Assembly: GCF_009650095.1 (NCBI RefSeq)
Contig: NZ_CP045915.1
Span: forward strand, 1,674,001 to 1,738,000
From: Gracilibacillus salitolerans
GTDB lineage: Bacteria; Bacillota; Bacilli; Bacillales; Amphibacillaceae
Length of the DNA stretch: 64,000 nt
Reading direction: 5' to 3'
Every line of letters begins with the position of its first letter. The stretch's first letter is position 1. Shown here piece by piece: positions 1 through 9,354 of the stretch. A model generated the notes under the pieces. That model did no database searches. It was not told the DNA's origin and saw nothing but the letters and a program-made list of their open reading frames with translations. The position numbers and the translations under genes were made by a program.

Positions 1-392
1 GTGGATTTTTACAAGGAGCTGTTGCAAATGCAAGTGGTGAGAATCCAACTGTTCAAGGCTGGTGGGCGGCATTTTTAGAAGCAGTTGCAATTCCTGGAGC
101 CGATGTCTTTACATTCCTCGTAATGTGGGGAGAATTGCTAGTTGGTATCGCGCTTATCCTGGGTGTATTTACTAACTTTGCAGCATTAATGGGAATCATC
201 ATGAACTTCGCATTCTTATTCAGTGGAACAATCAGCACAAATGGTCAAATGATTTTACTCACATTATTCTTACTTGTAGCAGGTTATAACGCAGGCAGAT
301 TTGGATTAGACAGATATGTGATTCCATTCCTCAAAGAAAAAGTAACACACAAAAATGAAGAACGATTTGTAAAACAAGCAGAAGCACACTAA
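1..392 (+). CDS. DoxX-family membrane protein, 3' part only
   Basis: The reading frame is open from base 3, so the start lies left of the window; about 129 codons remain. The visible part has a short extracytoplasmic stretch rich in Gly/Asn/Trp followed by three hydrophobic segments and a basic C-terminal tail ending KQAEAH. The order of small hydrophobic helices with a GELLVG start, a MNFAFLFSG segment and a final NAGRFGLDR motif is what I know from DoxX / DoxD-like quinol-associated membrane proteins of bacilli. Substrate and partner cannot be told. A terminator follows directly, so it is the last gene of its transcript and unrelated to the sugar genes downstream. Confidence 0.8.
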   Translation, partial: GFLQGAVANASGENPTVQGWWAAFLEAVAIPGADVFTFLVMWGELLVGIALILGVFTNFAALMGIIMNFAFLFSGTISTNGQMILLTLFLLVAGYNAGRFGLDRYVIPFLKEKVTHKNEERFVKQAEAH

Positions 393-396
393 GTAA

Positions 397-429
397 AAAC
401 ACGCTCCTTAATGTGGAGTGTGTTTTTTT
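397..429 (+). terminator. Rho-independent terminator of the DoxX gene
   Basis: A hairpin with arms AACACGCTCC and GGAGTGTGTT (one G-T pair) is followed by a run of T residues, five bases after the stop codon. Confidence 0.85.
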
Positions 430-465
430 GCTCTAAAAATATTAAAGAATAGCAAAAAATCTATA

Positions 466-936
466 AACTGCGAAGTTATTCTTTATAGATTTGCTTTCTT
501 CCGTTCTAATTAGAGATGAGTGCAGTCATTCGCTCCGGCAGAATACTGCGCTTTCCGTGGGCTTGGCTTCAGCTAACTTTGTGAAGGAAAACACTTCACA
601 AAGTGGATCTTCAGCTCTCGCTGTCCCACATGAGTCTCCGTATTCTGCCTCCGCTAATAGTGACGTTCTGATTGCGGCAAGAAGCAATTCTTTGGAAATA
701 TATTCAATGGATTTCCTCTTACTTAAGTAAAGAATTACACCAAGCTGCTGAAAAATGCGACAACCCTCGGGGACAAGCGCGAGCTGAAGATCCAAAGAGA
801 CGAGCGTTCTTTGCTCGCGAGGAAGCTGAGACCGTGCCCTGGAAAGGGAGTATTTTTCCGCAGCGACGAATGAACACTCACCTTCAGAAGAATGGAATAA
901 AGCCACAATAAACAGAACTTTCACTAGTTCGCAGTT
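466..936. repeat. Dispersed structured repeat, family A, compound inverted copy
   Basis: Non-coding, GC-richer block ended by short inverted termini (AACTGCGAA at 466-474, TTCGCAGTT at 928-936). It holds two head-to-head units of about 130 bp around a perfect palindrome (TTACTTAAGTAA, 719-730). The first unit is closed by GGCAGAATAC (537-546) and its complement (640-649) and has an inner hairpin CTTTGTGAAG/CTTCACAAAG. The second unit, read on the minus strand, shares the landmarks CTTTCC, TTCAGCT and GGATCTTCAGCTCGCGCT with copies near 24.4, 45.1 and 59.3 kb. Open frames inside are by-products of the repeat. Confidence 0.8.
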
Positions 937-1006
937 GTTATCTACTACAAATCAAAAAAACGAGTAGAATTGGCGATTTTGATAAAACAGTTAAGTCCTT
1001 GTAAAC

Positions 1007-1036
1007 AAAAAAAGGCACCCTATTTTCATAGGGTGC
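1007..1036 (-). terminator. Rho-independent terminator of the putative small RNA
   Basis: On the minus strand GCACCCTAT, a four-base loop, and ATAGGGTGC are followed by a run of seven T. No minus-strand protein gene lies upstream of it. Confidence 0.8.
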
Positions 1037-1134
1037 AAAGGGGGACAATCTATTTTGAATCAAAATACTGTACATGTATCCACACCTCAGAAAGATGTGA
1101 ACAGTATATGTACACAACAACTATTATTGTAACC
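1007..1134 (-). ncRNA. Putative small RNA with own promoter, cre site and terminator
   Basis: On the minus strand a good vegetative promoter (-35 TTGTAA, 17 bp, -10 TATAAT) is followed about 100 bp later by a strong rho-independent terminator, giving a predicted transcript of about 125-130 nt. The transcript can form an internal stem (TACTGT with ACAGTA, enclosing CACATC/GGTGTG). The only start codon with a ribosome site (GAGGTG near 1080) opens a frame that runs straight through the terminator hairpin, so a protein product is unlikely. Expression is inferred from the signals, not shown. Confidence 0.5.
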
Positions 1135-1141
1135 GATTTCA
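1128..1141 (-). promoter_or_regulatory. cre (CcpA) site over the small-RNA start
   Basis: TGAAATCGGTTACA on the minus strand fits the CcpA consensus TGWAANCGNTNWCA at all 14 positions. It lies directly after the -10 box, where CcpA binding would block initiation. Confidence 0.7.
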
Positions 1142-1169
1142 TTATATAAAAATTAGTAAGCGATTACAA
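1141..1169 (-). promoter_or_regulatory. Sigma-A-type promoter on the minus strand
   Basis: -35 TTGTAA (complement of 1164-1169) and -10 TATAAT (complement of 1141-1146) with a 17-bp spacer. It drives away from the downstream plus-strand gene and towards the terminator at 1036. Confidence 0.65.
1155..1168 (-). promoter_or_regulatory. Second cre-like site over the -35 box
   Basis: TGTAATCGCTTACT on the minus strand matches 13 of 14 positions of the cre consensus and covers the -35 box. Together with the site at 1128-1141 it brackets the promoter. Confidence 0.5.
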
Positions 1170-1289
1170 TAGGTTTGTAGAACTATTTTATTTGTAAATA
1201 ATGTAAATAATAAAATTGATTATCGCGAATATGCTTAAATGAAGGCATTTTTAAAGGGTTATAATTTTAAGAAAAATTGGGTGATTCAA

Positions 1290-1775
1290 ATGAAAATTCG
1301 CCGTTATAATATTCGCAAAAACCGCCAAATAATAATTCTATTAGGATTGATCTTTTCATTAGCTTTAGTTGCGTTAGTTGTTTTTTCGATTATGCATTTC
1401 TTTTCTACAGAACGAGAAGTGGAAAAAGTAGCAGTACAGTTTTATGAATACGAACAGAATGGAGATTTCTCAAATTCCTGGGAGATGTTCCATTCGTCAA
1501 TGAAAAACAGGTTTGACAAAAGTGACTATATTCAAGATCGTGCCCATGTGTTTCTCGAACACTTTGGTGTTAAGACGTTTGACTTTACGTTAAGTGATCC
1601 GGTAAAAATAGAAAACTACAAATTAAACACAAACTTAGCGAACACTCAAACGGTTTACCGAATTGTGGTTACCTATATTTATCAGAGTAAATATGGTTAT
1701 TTAGAAATTGATCAACCTATTATTTTAACAGAAGAGGATCGAGAATGGAGAATTTTATGGGAATATGAAGAATGA
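1290..1775 (+). CDS. Membrane-anchored small protein, NTF2-like outer domain
   Basis: 161 residues. I chose the ATG at 1290 because GGGTGAT lies just upstream; the in-frame ATG at 1239 has no ribosome site. A basic N-terminus (KIRRYNIRKNRQ) precedes one hydrophobic helix (about residues 13-37), then a soluble domain outside the membrane beginning EREVEKVAVQFYEYEQNGDF and ending in a Trp-rich strand (EWRILWEYEE). The helix-then-curved-sheet pattern resembles NTF2-like domains of bacillar lipoproteins and penicillin-binding proteins, but I do not recognise a named family and assign no function. It precedes the gntR promoter on the same strand and is probably a separate unit. Confidence 0.75.
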   Translation: MKIRRYNIRKNRQIIILLGLIFSLALVALVVFSIMHFFSTEREVEKVAVQFYEYEQNGDFSNSWEMFHSSMKNRFDKSDYIQDRAHVFLEHFGVKTFDFTLSDPVKIENYKLNTNLANTQTVYRIVVTYIYQSKYGYLEIDQPIILTEEDREWRILWEYEE

Positions 1776-1788
1776 TCTATGTTGAATG

Positions 1789-1817
1789 TTGAAATTTTGT
1801 AATAATAAGCGTATAAT
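1789..1817 (+). promoter_or_regulatory. Promoter of the gntR-aguA-uxu operon
   Basis: TTGAAA (1789-1794), 17 bp, TATAAT (1812-1817). The start point would fall near 1824, inside the palindromic motif at 1822-1837. Confidence 0.75.
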
Positions 1818-1821
1818 ATAA

Positions 1822-1837
1822 ACTACCATACTAGTAT
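1822..1837 (+). promoter_or_regulatory. Probable GntR operator
   Basis: ACTACCATACTAGTAT holds the perfect palindrome ATACTAGTAT and covers the predicted start point and the bases after the -10 box, a typical place for autorepression. The same 16 bases occur at 55339-55354 with one change and 13 of them recur at 55441-55453, which makes it a real recurring site rather than chance. The link to the adjacent GntR protein is inference. Confidence 0.6.
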
Positions 1838-1852
1838 AAAGAAGGTGTAGGA

Positions 1853-2530
1853 ATGGTCCCTCAAAGTCAAAGAACAAGAGGATCGTCACGAGATTATGTG
1901 TATAACACGATCAAAATGCAAATTATGAATGGGGAAATTGCCCCGGGAACAAAACTGTCTGAAAAGGAAATTTCAGATAAGCTAAATGTAAGCAGGACTC
2001 CAGTGAGAGAAGCTTTTCTACAATTAAATCAAGAAGAATTGCTAGGCGTTTATCCTCAAATTGGTACTATCGTGACCAAAATTAATTTAGCATTAGTTGA
2101 GGAAGGGAAATTTGTCAGAGAAAATATTGAAAAAGCAATTGTAAGAGAAGCAGCGGAAACAATCGAAAAAGAAGATTTACTTCAAATGGAATCCAACTTA
2201 ACACTTCAAGAATTTTCATTAGAAAAAGGATCCTATCAACGCTTGTTTGAATTGGATGATGAATTTCATCAGTTAATGTATACAGGCTGTGGTAAACACA
2301 GAACGTGGAATATGGTAAAACGAATGAATGTTCAATTTGATCGTTTACGTCTACTACGTCTTTCTGTCAATCATGATTGGAAGATCATCGTTGCCCAGCA
2401 TCGTAAGATTTTTGAAGCAATAGCTGACAGAGATCTTGAGACAGCCGAAAAAGCAGCAATGGAGCATTTACAGCTAGTTGAAATTGAAAAAGATGAACTC
2501 AAAGAACAAAACCCAGAATTTTTTGTATAA
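1853..2530 (+). CDS. uxuR: GntR-family regulator (FadR/UxuR type)
   Basis: 225 residues with an N-terminal winged helix-turn-helix (about 10-75; pattern [19 protein letters not shown], then [19 protein letters not shown]) and an all-helical C-terminal FCD ligand domain with metal/ligand-type acid and His residues (DDEFHQLMY, about 140-150). FCD-type GntR proteins commonly sense sugar acids; next to alpha-glucuronidase and the mannonate genes this is most likely the glucuronate/mannonate-responsive repressor of its own operon. The ribosome site is GAAGGTGTAG. A palindrome at its promoter is the candidate operator. The symbol uxuR is by context, not by sequence identity. Confidence 0.85.
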   Translation: MVPQSQRTRGSSRDYVYNTIKMQIMNGEIAPGTKLSEKEISDKLNVSRTPVREAFLQLNQEELLGVYPQIGTIVTKINLALVEEGKFVRENIEKAIVREAAETIEKEDLLQMESNLTLQEFSLEKGSYQRLFELDDEFHQLMYTGCGKHRTWNMVKRMNVQFDRLRLLRLSVNHDWKIIVAQHRKIFEAIADRDLETAEKAAMEHLQLVEIEKDELKEQNPEFFV

Positions 2531-2547
2531 AGAGAAGGAGTGTATCT

Positions 2548-4593
2548 ATGAACAGCAAAAAATATAATATGTGGCTGCAGTATCAACCGATAACAGACAC
2601 TAAAATGATAGAGCAATATCAATATTTTTTTACCAAAATCGGTGTGTTAAGTGAAGGGCTACAAGTACAAGCTGCATTGGATGAATTACATGCAGCTGTA
2701 CCACAAATGCTCGACGCTAAGTTTACTGTTTCGAACGATGCTCTTAACAGCACTATTGTAATCGGTAACAGAAATGACTTAGCACGATTTTTAGATAGCG
2801 AACAGCAAGCAAAATTAGCAGATATGAATGACGAAGCTTTTCTTATTGCGTCCAATCAAGAACAATTAATCATTGCAGGTAATTCTGATGTAGCAGTATT
2901 GTATGGTGTACACCATTTATTAAGATTGGTGCAGCTCAACGAAGATATTGCACAGTTAAGCGTAGTTGAGCAGCCAAAAAATCAATTTCGAATGTTGAAT
3001 CAATGGGATAACTTCGATGGAAGTATTGAGAGAGGTTATTCAGGTCAATCGATTTTCTATCAACATAATCAATTTGTCGAGGATAAAACGAGAATCAAAG
3101 ATTATGCGAGATTTTTGTCTTCTGTCGGTATCAATGCCATTTCGATCAACAATGTCAACGTATGGGAAGAAGAAACTTATTTTATTACGAAAAAGTATCT
3201 TCCTGAAATACAAGAGATAGCCGGTATTTTCCGTGTATATGGTATCACACTTTATTTGAGTATCAACTTTGGCAGTCCGGTGACGATTGGAGATCTAGAT
3301 ACAGCAGATCCACTTGATCAAAGCGTGCAAAATTGGTGGAAAGAAAAAGCAAAAGAAATCTATGATTATATTCCAGATTTTGGAGGATTTGTTGTTAAAG
3401 CAGATTCTGAGAATAGACCAGGTCCATTTACATATGAGCGTGATCATGCTGACGGTTCGAATATGTTAGCGAAAGCACTAGAACCATTTCAAGGTAAAGT
3501 GATCTGGCGCTGTTTCGTATATAACCATTTACAAGACTGGCGTGATCGTACAACAGATCGAGCAAGAGCGGCATATGATCACTTTAAACCACTGGATGGA
3601 CGATTCCACGAAAATGTGATTTTACAAGTAAAAAACGGACCGATGGATTTCCAAGTACGAGAGCCTGCCTCACCATTAATTGGAGCCATGCCAAATACCA
3701 ATCAAATGATTGAATTTCAAGTAGCACAAGAATATACCGGACAACAAATAGATTTATGTTATTTAATACCTCAGTGGAAGGAAATCCTTGCCTTTGATAC
3801 ACATATTAAGGGAACAGGAACGACCATCGAAGAAATTGTGGCCGGGAATATTCATCCCTATAAATACAGCGGAGTCGCAGCTGTTTCTAACATCGGTGAT
3901 GACGAAAACTGGACAGGAAATACATTAGCACAAGCAAATCTATATGGATATGGCAGGTTGATTTGGAATCCGTCGTTATTATCAGAACAAATAGCAGAGG
4001 AATGGATTAAACAGACATTTGGTTCGAAAGAAGAAGTGCTAAACACAATAGAAGATATGCTATTAAACGCTTGGGGAATCTATGAAAATTATACAGCACC
4101 GCTTGGTGTAGGATGGATGGTTACCCCAGGAGTGCATTACGGACCTAATATTGACGGTTATGAGTATTCCAAATGGGGGACCTATCACTTTGCTGACCGA
4201 GATGGTATTGGCGTTGATCGTACAAAAGAGACAGGAACCGGTTATACCGAACAATACCAAGAACCACATCGAACAATTTATAACGATTTAGATCAAGTTC
4301 CAGATGAACTGCTTTTATTTTTTCATCATGTACCATACAAGTATACGTTGAAAAGTGGGAAGACGGTTATTCAACATATTTACGATGCTCATTTTAAGGG
4401 CTATGAACAGGTAGAAGGATTAATCGAGCAATGGGAGAATTTACGCAATTATGTTGATAATGAACGATTTGCGAATGTACAAGATCGTTTAGAACGACAA
4501 CTGGATAATGCCAAAGAATGGCGTGATCAGATCAATACCTATTTTTACCGTAAGTCTGGTATTGGTGATCAACACGGACGAACCATCTACTAA
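2548..4593 (+). CDS. aguA: GH67 alpha-glucuronidase
   Basis: 681 residues, the normal length of bacillar AguA. It removes 4-O-methyl-glucuronic or glucuronic acid from the non-reducing end of short aldouronic acids released from xylan. The catalytic residues known from Geobacillus AguA (E285, D364, E392) are all present with a constant offset of three: E288 (in KADSENR), D367 (GPMDFQ), E395 (AQEYTG). An N-terminal beta domain, the TIM barrel and a helical C-terminal domain are present, and there is no signal peptide, so it works in the cytoplasm on imported oligosaccharides. It starts 17 bp after gntR behind AGAAGGAG and is surely co-transcribed. Confidence 0.97.
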   Translation: MNSKKYNMWLQYQPITDTKMIEQYQYFFTKIGVLSEGLQVQAALDELHAAVPQMLDAKFTVSNDALNSTIVIGNRNDLARFLDSEQQAKLADMNDEAFLIASNQEQLIIAGNSDVAVLYGVHHLLRLVQLNEDIAQLSVVEQPKNQFRMLNQWDNFDGSIERGYSGQSIFYQHNQFVEDKTRIKDYARFLSSVGINAISINNVNVWEEETYFITKKYLPEIQEIAGIFRVYGITLYLSINFGSPVTIGDLDTADPLDQSVQNWWKEKAKEIYDYIPDFGGFVVKADSENRPGPFTYERDHADGSNMLAKALEPFQGKVIWRCFVYNHLQDWRDRTTDRARAAYDHFKPLDGRFHENVILQVKNGPMDFQVREPASPLIGAMPNTNQMIEFQVAQEYTGQQIDLCYLIPQWKEILAFDTHIKGTGTTIEEIVAGNIHPYKYSGVAAVSNIGDDENWTGNTLAQANLYGYGRLIWNPSLLSEQIAEEWIKQTFGSKEEVLNTIEDMLLNAWGIYENYTAPLGVGWMVTPGVHYGPNIDGYEYSKWGTYHFADRDGIGVDRTKETGTGYTEQYQEPHRTIYNDLDQVPDELLLFFHHVPYKYTLKSGKTVIQHIYDAHFKGYEQVEGLIEQWENLRNYVDNERFANVQDRLERQLDNAKEWRDQINTYFYRKSGIGDQHGRTIY

Positions 4594-4609
4594 GAAGGGA
4601 TGTGACAAC

Positions 4610-5716
4610 ATGCGAATGGTATTTCGATGGTTTGGTGAGGGAAATGATAGTGTAACCTTACCTCAAATTAAACAGATTCCTGGTGTGGAAGGCGTTGTTT
4701 GGGCATTGCATGATATTCCACCAGGCGAAATTTGGCCTAAAGCTCGTATCCTGAAAGTCAAGAAACAAGTGGAGCGATATGGATTGCACTTGGATGTTGT
4801 GGAGAGTGTCAATATTCACGAATCTATTAAATTAGGAAGAGCGGACCGTGATCGATATATTACGAATTATATAGAAACGATCAAAAATCTAGCAGCAGTA
4901 GATGTAAAAGTAATTTGTTATAACTTCATGCCAGTTTTTGATTGGATAAGGACCGATTTATATGGTTCCTTACCTGATAAATCGACAGCACTTTTCTATG
5001 AAAAGGCAAAAGTAACGGATATGGATCCGTTAGAATTAGTCAAAAAAATAGCTGCAAATCCTGATTATACAATGCCTGGATGGGAACCGGAACGTTTAGA
5101 GATATTGAAGGATTTATTCGCAGCATATCTAGATGTAACAGAGAATGATTTAATCGCTCATTTACAATACTTTTTAGAGAGAGTAATACCAGTTTGTGAG
5201 GAATATGATATCAAATTAGCGATTCATCCGGATGATCCGCCATGGGAAATCTTTGGGCTTCCACGGATTGTGACTACACAGGAGCGTCTTCGTGACATTT
5301 TGAACTTGGTACCTAGTAATTATAATGGTATTACCTTATGCTCAGGGGCATTAGGCTTACGAAGAGATAACGATATCGTCTCGATGATTCATGAATTTCA
5401 GGAGCGCATTCATTTTGCTCATATTCGTAATGTGAAATTATTTGGCAATGGTGATTTTATTGAAACATCTCATCGAACAAATGATGGTTCATTAGGAATT
5501 GATGAAATTGTCAGAGCCTATCATGATATTGATTTTACTGGCTACACGAGACCGGATCATGGACGGCATATCTGGGATGAACAGTGCAGACCAGGTTATG
5601 GGCTTTATGACAGGGCACTTGGCATCATGTATTTATGGGGATTATGGGATGCCTATCAATTAGTGAAAAGAAAGGGTGTATCAAATGTTACCAATCCATT
5701 CGAACTTGAAAGATAA
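4610..5716 (+). CDS. uxuA: Mannonate dehydratase
   Basis: 368 residues. It dehydrates D-mannonate to 2-keto-3-deoxygluconate. Recognised from [13 protein letters not shown] at the start, the metal-site region [15 protein letters not shown] (about 225-240), and the C-terminal RPDHGRHIW motif. The ATG at 4610 is preceded by AAGAAGGGATG; a longer open frame that begins inside aguA is not used. It follows aguA by 16 bp, and its end overlaps the next gene by 32 bp, which fits tight translational coupling. Confidence 0.96.
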   Translation: MRMVFRWFGEGNDSVTLPQIKQIPGVEGVVWALHDIPPGEIWPKARILKVKKQVERYGLHLDVVESVNIHESIKLGRADRDRYITNYIETIKNLAAVDVKVICYNFMPVFDWIRTDLYGSLPDKSTALFYEKAKVTDMDPLELVKKIAANPDYTMPGWEPERLEILKDLFAAYLDVTENDLIAHLQYFLERVIPVCEEYDIKLAIHPDDPPWEIFGLPRIVTTQERLRDILNLVPSNYNGITLCSGALGLRRDNDIVSMIHEFQERIHFAHIRNVKLFGNGDFIETSHRTNDGSLGIDEIVRAYHDIDFTGYTRPDHGRHIWDEQCRPGYGLYDRALGIMYLWGLWDAYQLVKRKGVSNVTNPFELER

Positions 5717-6530
5717 AGTAGCAGTCGTTACCGGCGGAGGTGGTGTGTTATGTGGAGCAATGGCAAAGGAATTAGCACGCCAAGGAATGAAAGTAGCCGT
5801 ATTAAATCGTACCTATGAAAAGGCTGAAAAAGTAGTAAATGATATTAAAGAACAGGATGGAGAAGCATTGGCAATCGGTTGTGATGTACTGGATCGAGAT
5901 GCGGTGATCAGAGCGGAAGAAAAAGTATTCAAGGAGTACGGAGCTTGTGACGTACTGATAAATGGTGCTGGAGGGAACCATCCTGATGGTACTACTGCAA
6001 GTGAAACATTTAAAAAAGAAGAAATGTCAGATCCATCGATCCGAACTTTATTTGATATGACGACAGAAGGTTTTTCTTCGGTTTTTAATTTGAATTTTAT
6101 CGGATCGTTAATTCCGACACAGATCTTTTCTGCACGGATGGTAGAACGTAAAACAAGCGTTATTAACATTTCATCGATGAGCGCACCAAGTCCAATGACA
6201 AAAGTACCGGCATATAGTGCTGCCAAAGCAGCAATTAACAACTTTACGCAATGGTTGGCTGTTCATATGGCAGAAGCAAATGTTCGTGTGAATGCAATTG
6301 CTCCTGGCTTCTTTTTAACAGATCAAAACAGACCACTATTAACCAATGAAGATGGCTCACCGACACCACGTATGCAAAAAATAATTGATCATACACCAAT
6401 GCGGCGCCTAGGCTCCCCAGAGGATTTATTAGGAACAATGTTATGGCTTGTTGATGAAGAAGCAAGTGGTTTTGTAACCGGTACATGTATTCCAGTTGAT
6501 GGCGGATTTATGGCGTATAGTGGGGTGTAA
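5685..6530 (+). CDS. uxuB: D-mannonate oxidoreductase, short-chain dehydrogenase type
   Basis: 281 residues. It interconverts D-fructuronate and D-mannonate with NAD(P)H. A Rossmann fold shows a glycine-rich turn [13 protein letters not shown] (about 15-28), the NGAGGNHPD segment, and the catalytic Ser with Tyr-x-x-x-Lys in [24 protein letters not shown]. This is the YjmF-like SDR form found in bacilli, not the long-chain UxuB of enterobacteria. The ATG at 5685 has AAAGGG at good spacing; a GTG at 5676 sits on that ribosome site and is unlikely. It overlaps uxuA by 32 bp. Confidence 0.92.
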   Translation: MLPIHSNLKDKVAVVTGGGGVLCGAMAKELARQGMKVAVLNRTYEKAEKVVNDIKEQDGEALAIGCDVLDRDAVIRAEEKVFKEYGACDVLINGAGGNHPDGTTASETFKKEEMSDPSIRTLFDMTTEGFSSVFNLNFIGSLIPTQIFSARMVERKTSVINISSMSAPSPMTKVPAYSAAKAAINNFTQWLAVHMAEANVRVNAIAPGFFLTDQNRPLLTNEDGSPTPRMQKIIDHTPMRRLGSPEDLLGTMLWLVDEEASGFVTGTCIPVDGGFMAYSGV

Positions 6531-6533
6531 GTC

Positions 6534-7490
6534 ATGCAAGATGTAGTAACCGTTGGTGAATCAATGGTCGTTTTCACACCGGTATCCAGCCCAATGATGC
6601 GCTTTGCAGAAACTTTTTCGAAAAATCTAGGTGGAGCCGAGACTAATGTAGCAATTGGTCTTGCTCGCCTTGGACATAACGTAGGGTGGATCAGTAAGCT
6701 CGGTACGGATGAATTTGGAACGTATATTTTAAATACAGTACGTGGAGAAGGAATTGATGTCAGCAAAGTAAAGCGAGACCCAGACTTTCCGACAGGTCTT
6801 TATTTCAAAGAAATTCGAAATCCTGAGGATATTCGTGTCAGTTATTATCGTAAAGGATCGGCAGCCAGTACTATACAGACGGATGATATCGATGAAACTT
6901 ACATAAAGAATACTAAATATCTCCATGTTACTGGGATAACCCCGGCCTTGAGTGATTCTGCCTATCGCACAGTAATTCAAATGATGCAGCTTGCTCGTCA
7001 ACACAAGGTGACAGTCGTTTTTGATCCGAATTTACGTCGGAAACTTTGGTCAGAGGAACAAGCAAAAGCCGTTTTAACTGAAATGGTGACGTTATCAGAT
7101 ATTGTTTTACCAGGATTAGAAGAAGCTCACTTTTTATTTGATGAAACAGAACCCGAACAAGCAGCTGATCATTTTTTAGCTCGTGGTTGTGAAACAGTTA
7201 TCATTAAGTTAGGGGGAAAGGGAGCATATCTCAAGACGAAAAATGAAAGCGAATATATCGAAGGATTTCCTGTTAAACAGGTGATCGACCCTATCGGAGC
7301 AGGTGATGGCTTCGTGGCCGGATTTTTATCCGGTATGCTCGACCAAATTCCCCTAAGCGATGCGGTCAAGCGTGCGAATGCTGTAGGAGCGATGCAAACA
7401 CAAGTAAAAGGTGATTACGAAGGATTACCAAATCAAGAAGAGTTACATCAATTTATGTTCCAGCAAGATAATATCGATGTCAAAAGGTAG
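6534..7490 (+). CDS. kdgK: 2-keto-3-deoxygluconate kinase (PfkB family)
   Basis: 318 residues. It phosphorylates KDG to KDPG with ATP. The PfkB signatures are present: an N-terminal glycine motif KNLGGAETNVAIGLARLG (about 24-41) and the C-terminal GAGDGFVAGFLSGM (about 252-265), whose Asp is the catalytic base. Start and stop positions leave 3 bp between uxuB and this gene, with GGGGTG serving as ribosome site. Length and context (between UxuB and the KDPG aldolase) favour KDG rather than another sugar substrate. Confidence 0.93.
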   Translation: MQDVVTVGESMVVFTPVSSPMMRFAETFSKNLGGAETNVAIGLARLGHNVGWISKLGTDEFGTYILNTVRGEGIDVSKVKRDPDFPTGLYFKEIRNPEDIRVSYYRKGSAASTIQTDDIDETYIKNTKYLHVTGITPALSDSAYRTVIQMMQLARQHKVTVVFDPNLRRKLWSEEQAKAVLTEMVTLSDIVLPGLEEAHFLFDETEPEQAADHFLARGCETVIIKLGGKGAYLKTKNESEYIEGFPVKQVIDPIGAGDGFVAGFLSGMLDQIPLSDAVKRANAVGAMQTQVKGDYEGLPNQEELHQFMFQQDNIDVKR

Positions 7491-7500
7491 GTTGAATACA

Positions 7501-8145
7501 ATGACGGTACTACAAAGAATGCTAGATACTGGTGTAGTAGCAGTAATGCGCAAAACAACACCAGAAACGATTATTCCCATTGCGAAAGCATTACGCGATG
7601 GTGGAGTAACATCGCTTGAAATTACGGTGGAAACACCAAAAGTGTTAACTCTCATTGAGAAGGTGAAAGACGAACTAGGTGATGAAGTAATGGTTGGAGC
7701 AGGCACTGTTCTTGATGCAGAGACAGCACGTGCAGCCTTAATGGCCGGTGCATCGTTTATTTTCTCGCCAACCGTAAGAGAAGAAACAATTGAAATGACG
7801 AAACGATATGGTGCCGTTTCTGTTGCAGGAGCTTTTACACCGACCGAAATTTTAACAGCATATGAAAAAGGAGCAGATATGATTAAAGTCTTTCCCGCCA
7901 GTGTAGTAGGACCGAAATTTTTTAAGGATATCAAAGGTCCACTTCCTCATATTCCGTTAATGCCAACAGGTGGTGTGGATGTAGATAACACAAGTGATTA
8001 TATCGAGGCTGGAGCAGTTGCTGTAGGAGCAGGAAGCACTTTAGTAAAACAGACGGATCAGATTACAGAGAACTATTTAACGGATTTAACCAATAAAGCA
8101 AAAGAATTTGTTCAAGCGGTGGAAATGGGGAGGAACGGGGAATGA
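7501..8145 (+). CDS. eda: KDPG aldolase
   Basis: 214 residues, typical of this trimeric class I aldolase. It splits KDPG to pyruvate and glyceraldehyde-3-phosphate, ending the glucuronate branch. The Schiff-base Lys lies in DMIKVFPAS and the catalytic Glu in SLEITVETP. The ATG at 7501 is preceded by AGGTAGG; upstream in-frame starts lie within kdgK. Its stop codon overlaps the ATG of a 13-codon frame at 8142. Confidence 0.95.
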   Translation: MTVLQRMLDTGVVAVMRKTTPETIIPIAKALRDGGVTSLEITVETPKVLTLIEKVKDELGDEVMVGAGTVLDAETARAALMAGASFIFSPTVREETIEMTKRYGAVSVAGAFTPTEILTAYEKGADMIKVFPASVVGPKFFKDIKGPLPHIPLMPTGGVDVDNTSDYIEAGAVAVGAGSTLVKQTDQITENYLTDLTNKAKEFVQAVEMGRNGE

Positions 8146-8183
8146 CCACGATTCAGGTGAACGGAGAAAGCATTTCCACATGA
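8142..8183 (+). pseudogene. 13-codon frame after eda, likely remnant of a lost gene
   Basis: ATG overlaps the eda stop in an ATGA arrangement and is preceded by GAGGAACGGGG, the usual layout for a translationally coupled next gene. The frame encodes only MTTIQVNGESIST before a TGA, and no continuation is visible before the terminator at 8240. I read it as the 5' stub of a deleted operon gene; a genuine coupled mini-peptide is the alternative. I cannot name the family. Confidence 0.35.
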
Positions 8184-8239
8184 CAGTTACTTCGCGGTTT
8201 ATGTATTATGTGTACAATTATATAGTTTTATTTTGAACG

Positions 8240-8276
8240 AAAAGTCGACGTGAATTAGACTATCACGTCGACTTTT
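8240..8276. terminator. Bidirectional terminator between eda and sodF
   Basis: Perfect 14-bp arms (AAAAGTCGACGTGA with its complement) around a 9-base loop. The arm ends give T runs on both strands, so it can stop the uxu operon and the converging sod gene. Confidence 0.9.
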
Positions 8277-8278
8277 CA

Positions 8279-9151
8279 TTAGAATAACTGCCATTTTAGC
8301 TTTTTGGCTTTGTTAAATCTCTCGTTCACATTATCCCAATTCACGACATTCCACCAATCCTTTATATAGGACGCTTTATCATTTTGATGCTGAAGGTAGT
8401 ATGCATGTTCCCAAACATCTAACACTAATAATGGAATGGTGTCCGGTAATTGAAATAATTGATGTTTCTCAAACGATTGGATTGCTAGTTTACCACTTCT
8501 CGGTGACCACAACAATGCTGCCCATCCATTACCCTCTACTGATTCTGCGGCATCAGTAAACAACTTTTTAAAGCTATTCCATGAGCCAAAATCTTTTTTG
8601 ATTTGCTTGAGTATCTCACCAGATGGTTTCTTCTTACTGTTTGGTGTCATGTTATGCCAGAAGATGGTATGCAAATAATGACCTGAACCGTTAAATGCTT
8701 GCTCTCTTAACCAATGCTTGATCGGATCTTTGCCTTTTTTGCCGGTGTATAACGCTTCTTCAGCTTTATTTAACCCATCGACATAGGACTGATGGTGTTT
8801 TGTGTGATGTAAACGCATAATTTGTTCACTAATATACGGTTCCAATGCATTATAAGCATAAGGCAAAGGAGGTAGTTTATGTTTACCGTAAGGCACACTC
8901 TCTCTATTGGACGAACCTTGTATTTCTTGGATCAAATTTTCACCTTCTGCTCTTAAATCTAACATTCTTTCAGGATTGGCATCAGCTTCTTCTTGGTCTA
9001 ATAATTCATAAATATTTCCCTGCCATTTTTCCACTTGTTTTAAAGTATGCATTTTTTCATCGTCTAAAAGTTCACTATCTTGGACAGTTTGTTTTAGTTT
9101 TTCACCCCAATTTAATAAGCTTTCCAGATATTCCTTGTATTCTTTATTCAT
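8279..9151 (-). CDS. sodF: Fe/Mn superoxide dismutase with N-terminal extension
   Basis: 290 residues. The C-terminal 200 residues are a standard Fe/Mn SOD: KHKLPPLPYAYNALEPYIS, the metal His in LHHTKHHQSYV, the second His in GSGHYLHTIFWHN, and the Asp-His pair in LDVWEHAYYLQ. About 90 residues of charged helical sequence precede the enzyme domain, as in B. subtilis SodF (281 residues). On the minus strand GGGGTGAT gives a good ribosome site, with a possible -10 TATAAT at the complement of 9198-9203. It has no link to sugar use and seems a bystander between two sugar operons. Confidence 0.93.
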   Translation of the reverse strand: MNKEYKEYLESLLNWGEKLKQTVQDSELLDDEKMHTLKQVEKWQGNIYELLDQEEADANPERMLDLRAEGENLIQEIQGSSNRESVPYGKHKLPPLPYAYNALEPYISEQIMRLHHTKHHQSYVDGLNKAEEALYTGKKGKDPIKHWLREQAFNGSGHYLHTIFWHNMTPNSKKKPSGEILKQIKKDFGSWNSFKKLFTDAAESVEGNGWAALLWSPRSGKLAIQSFEKHQLFQLPDTIPLLVLDVWEHAYYLQHQNDKASYIKDWWNVVNWDNVNERFNKAKKLKWQLF

Positions 9152-9354
9152 GTTATTATCACCCCATGTAGCATATGTGAAAAGCCTATATGAGGTGATT
9201 ATATAAGTATATCAATTGGAAAACAGTAACCAAAAGGGAGGTTAGCATATTAGATTTATGAAATGAAGCAGCTAGATGAGATCCCTATGGAACACCGAAC
9301 AACGAGAGGGATCATTCTAACTGCATGTACAAGTGAAAGTGGAAGAAAAAAAAA

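Noticed and set aside
526..924. Long open frames on both strands in the 466-936 block
   Set aside because: They fall in the palindromic repeat, have no ribosome site, and parallel frames appear in other copies of the repeat.
938..1120. 60-codon minus-strand frame over the putative small RNA
   Set aside because: It reads through a strong terminator hairpin and has no protein-like pattern.
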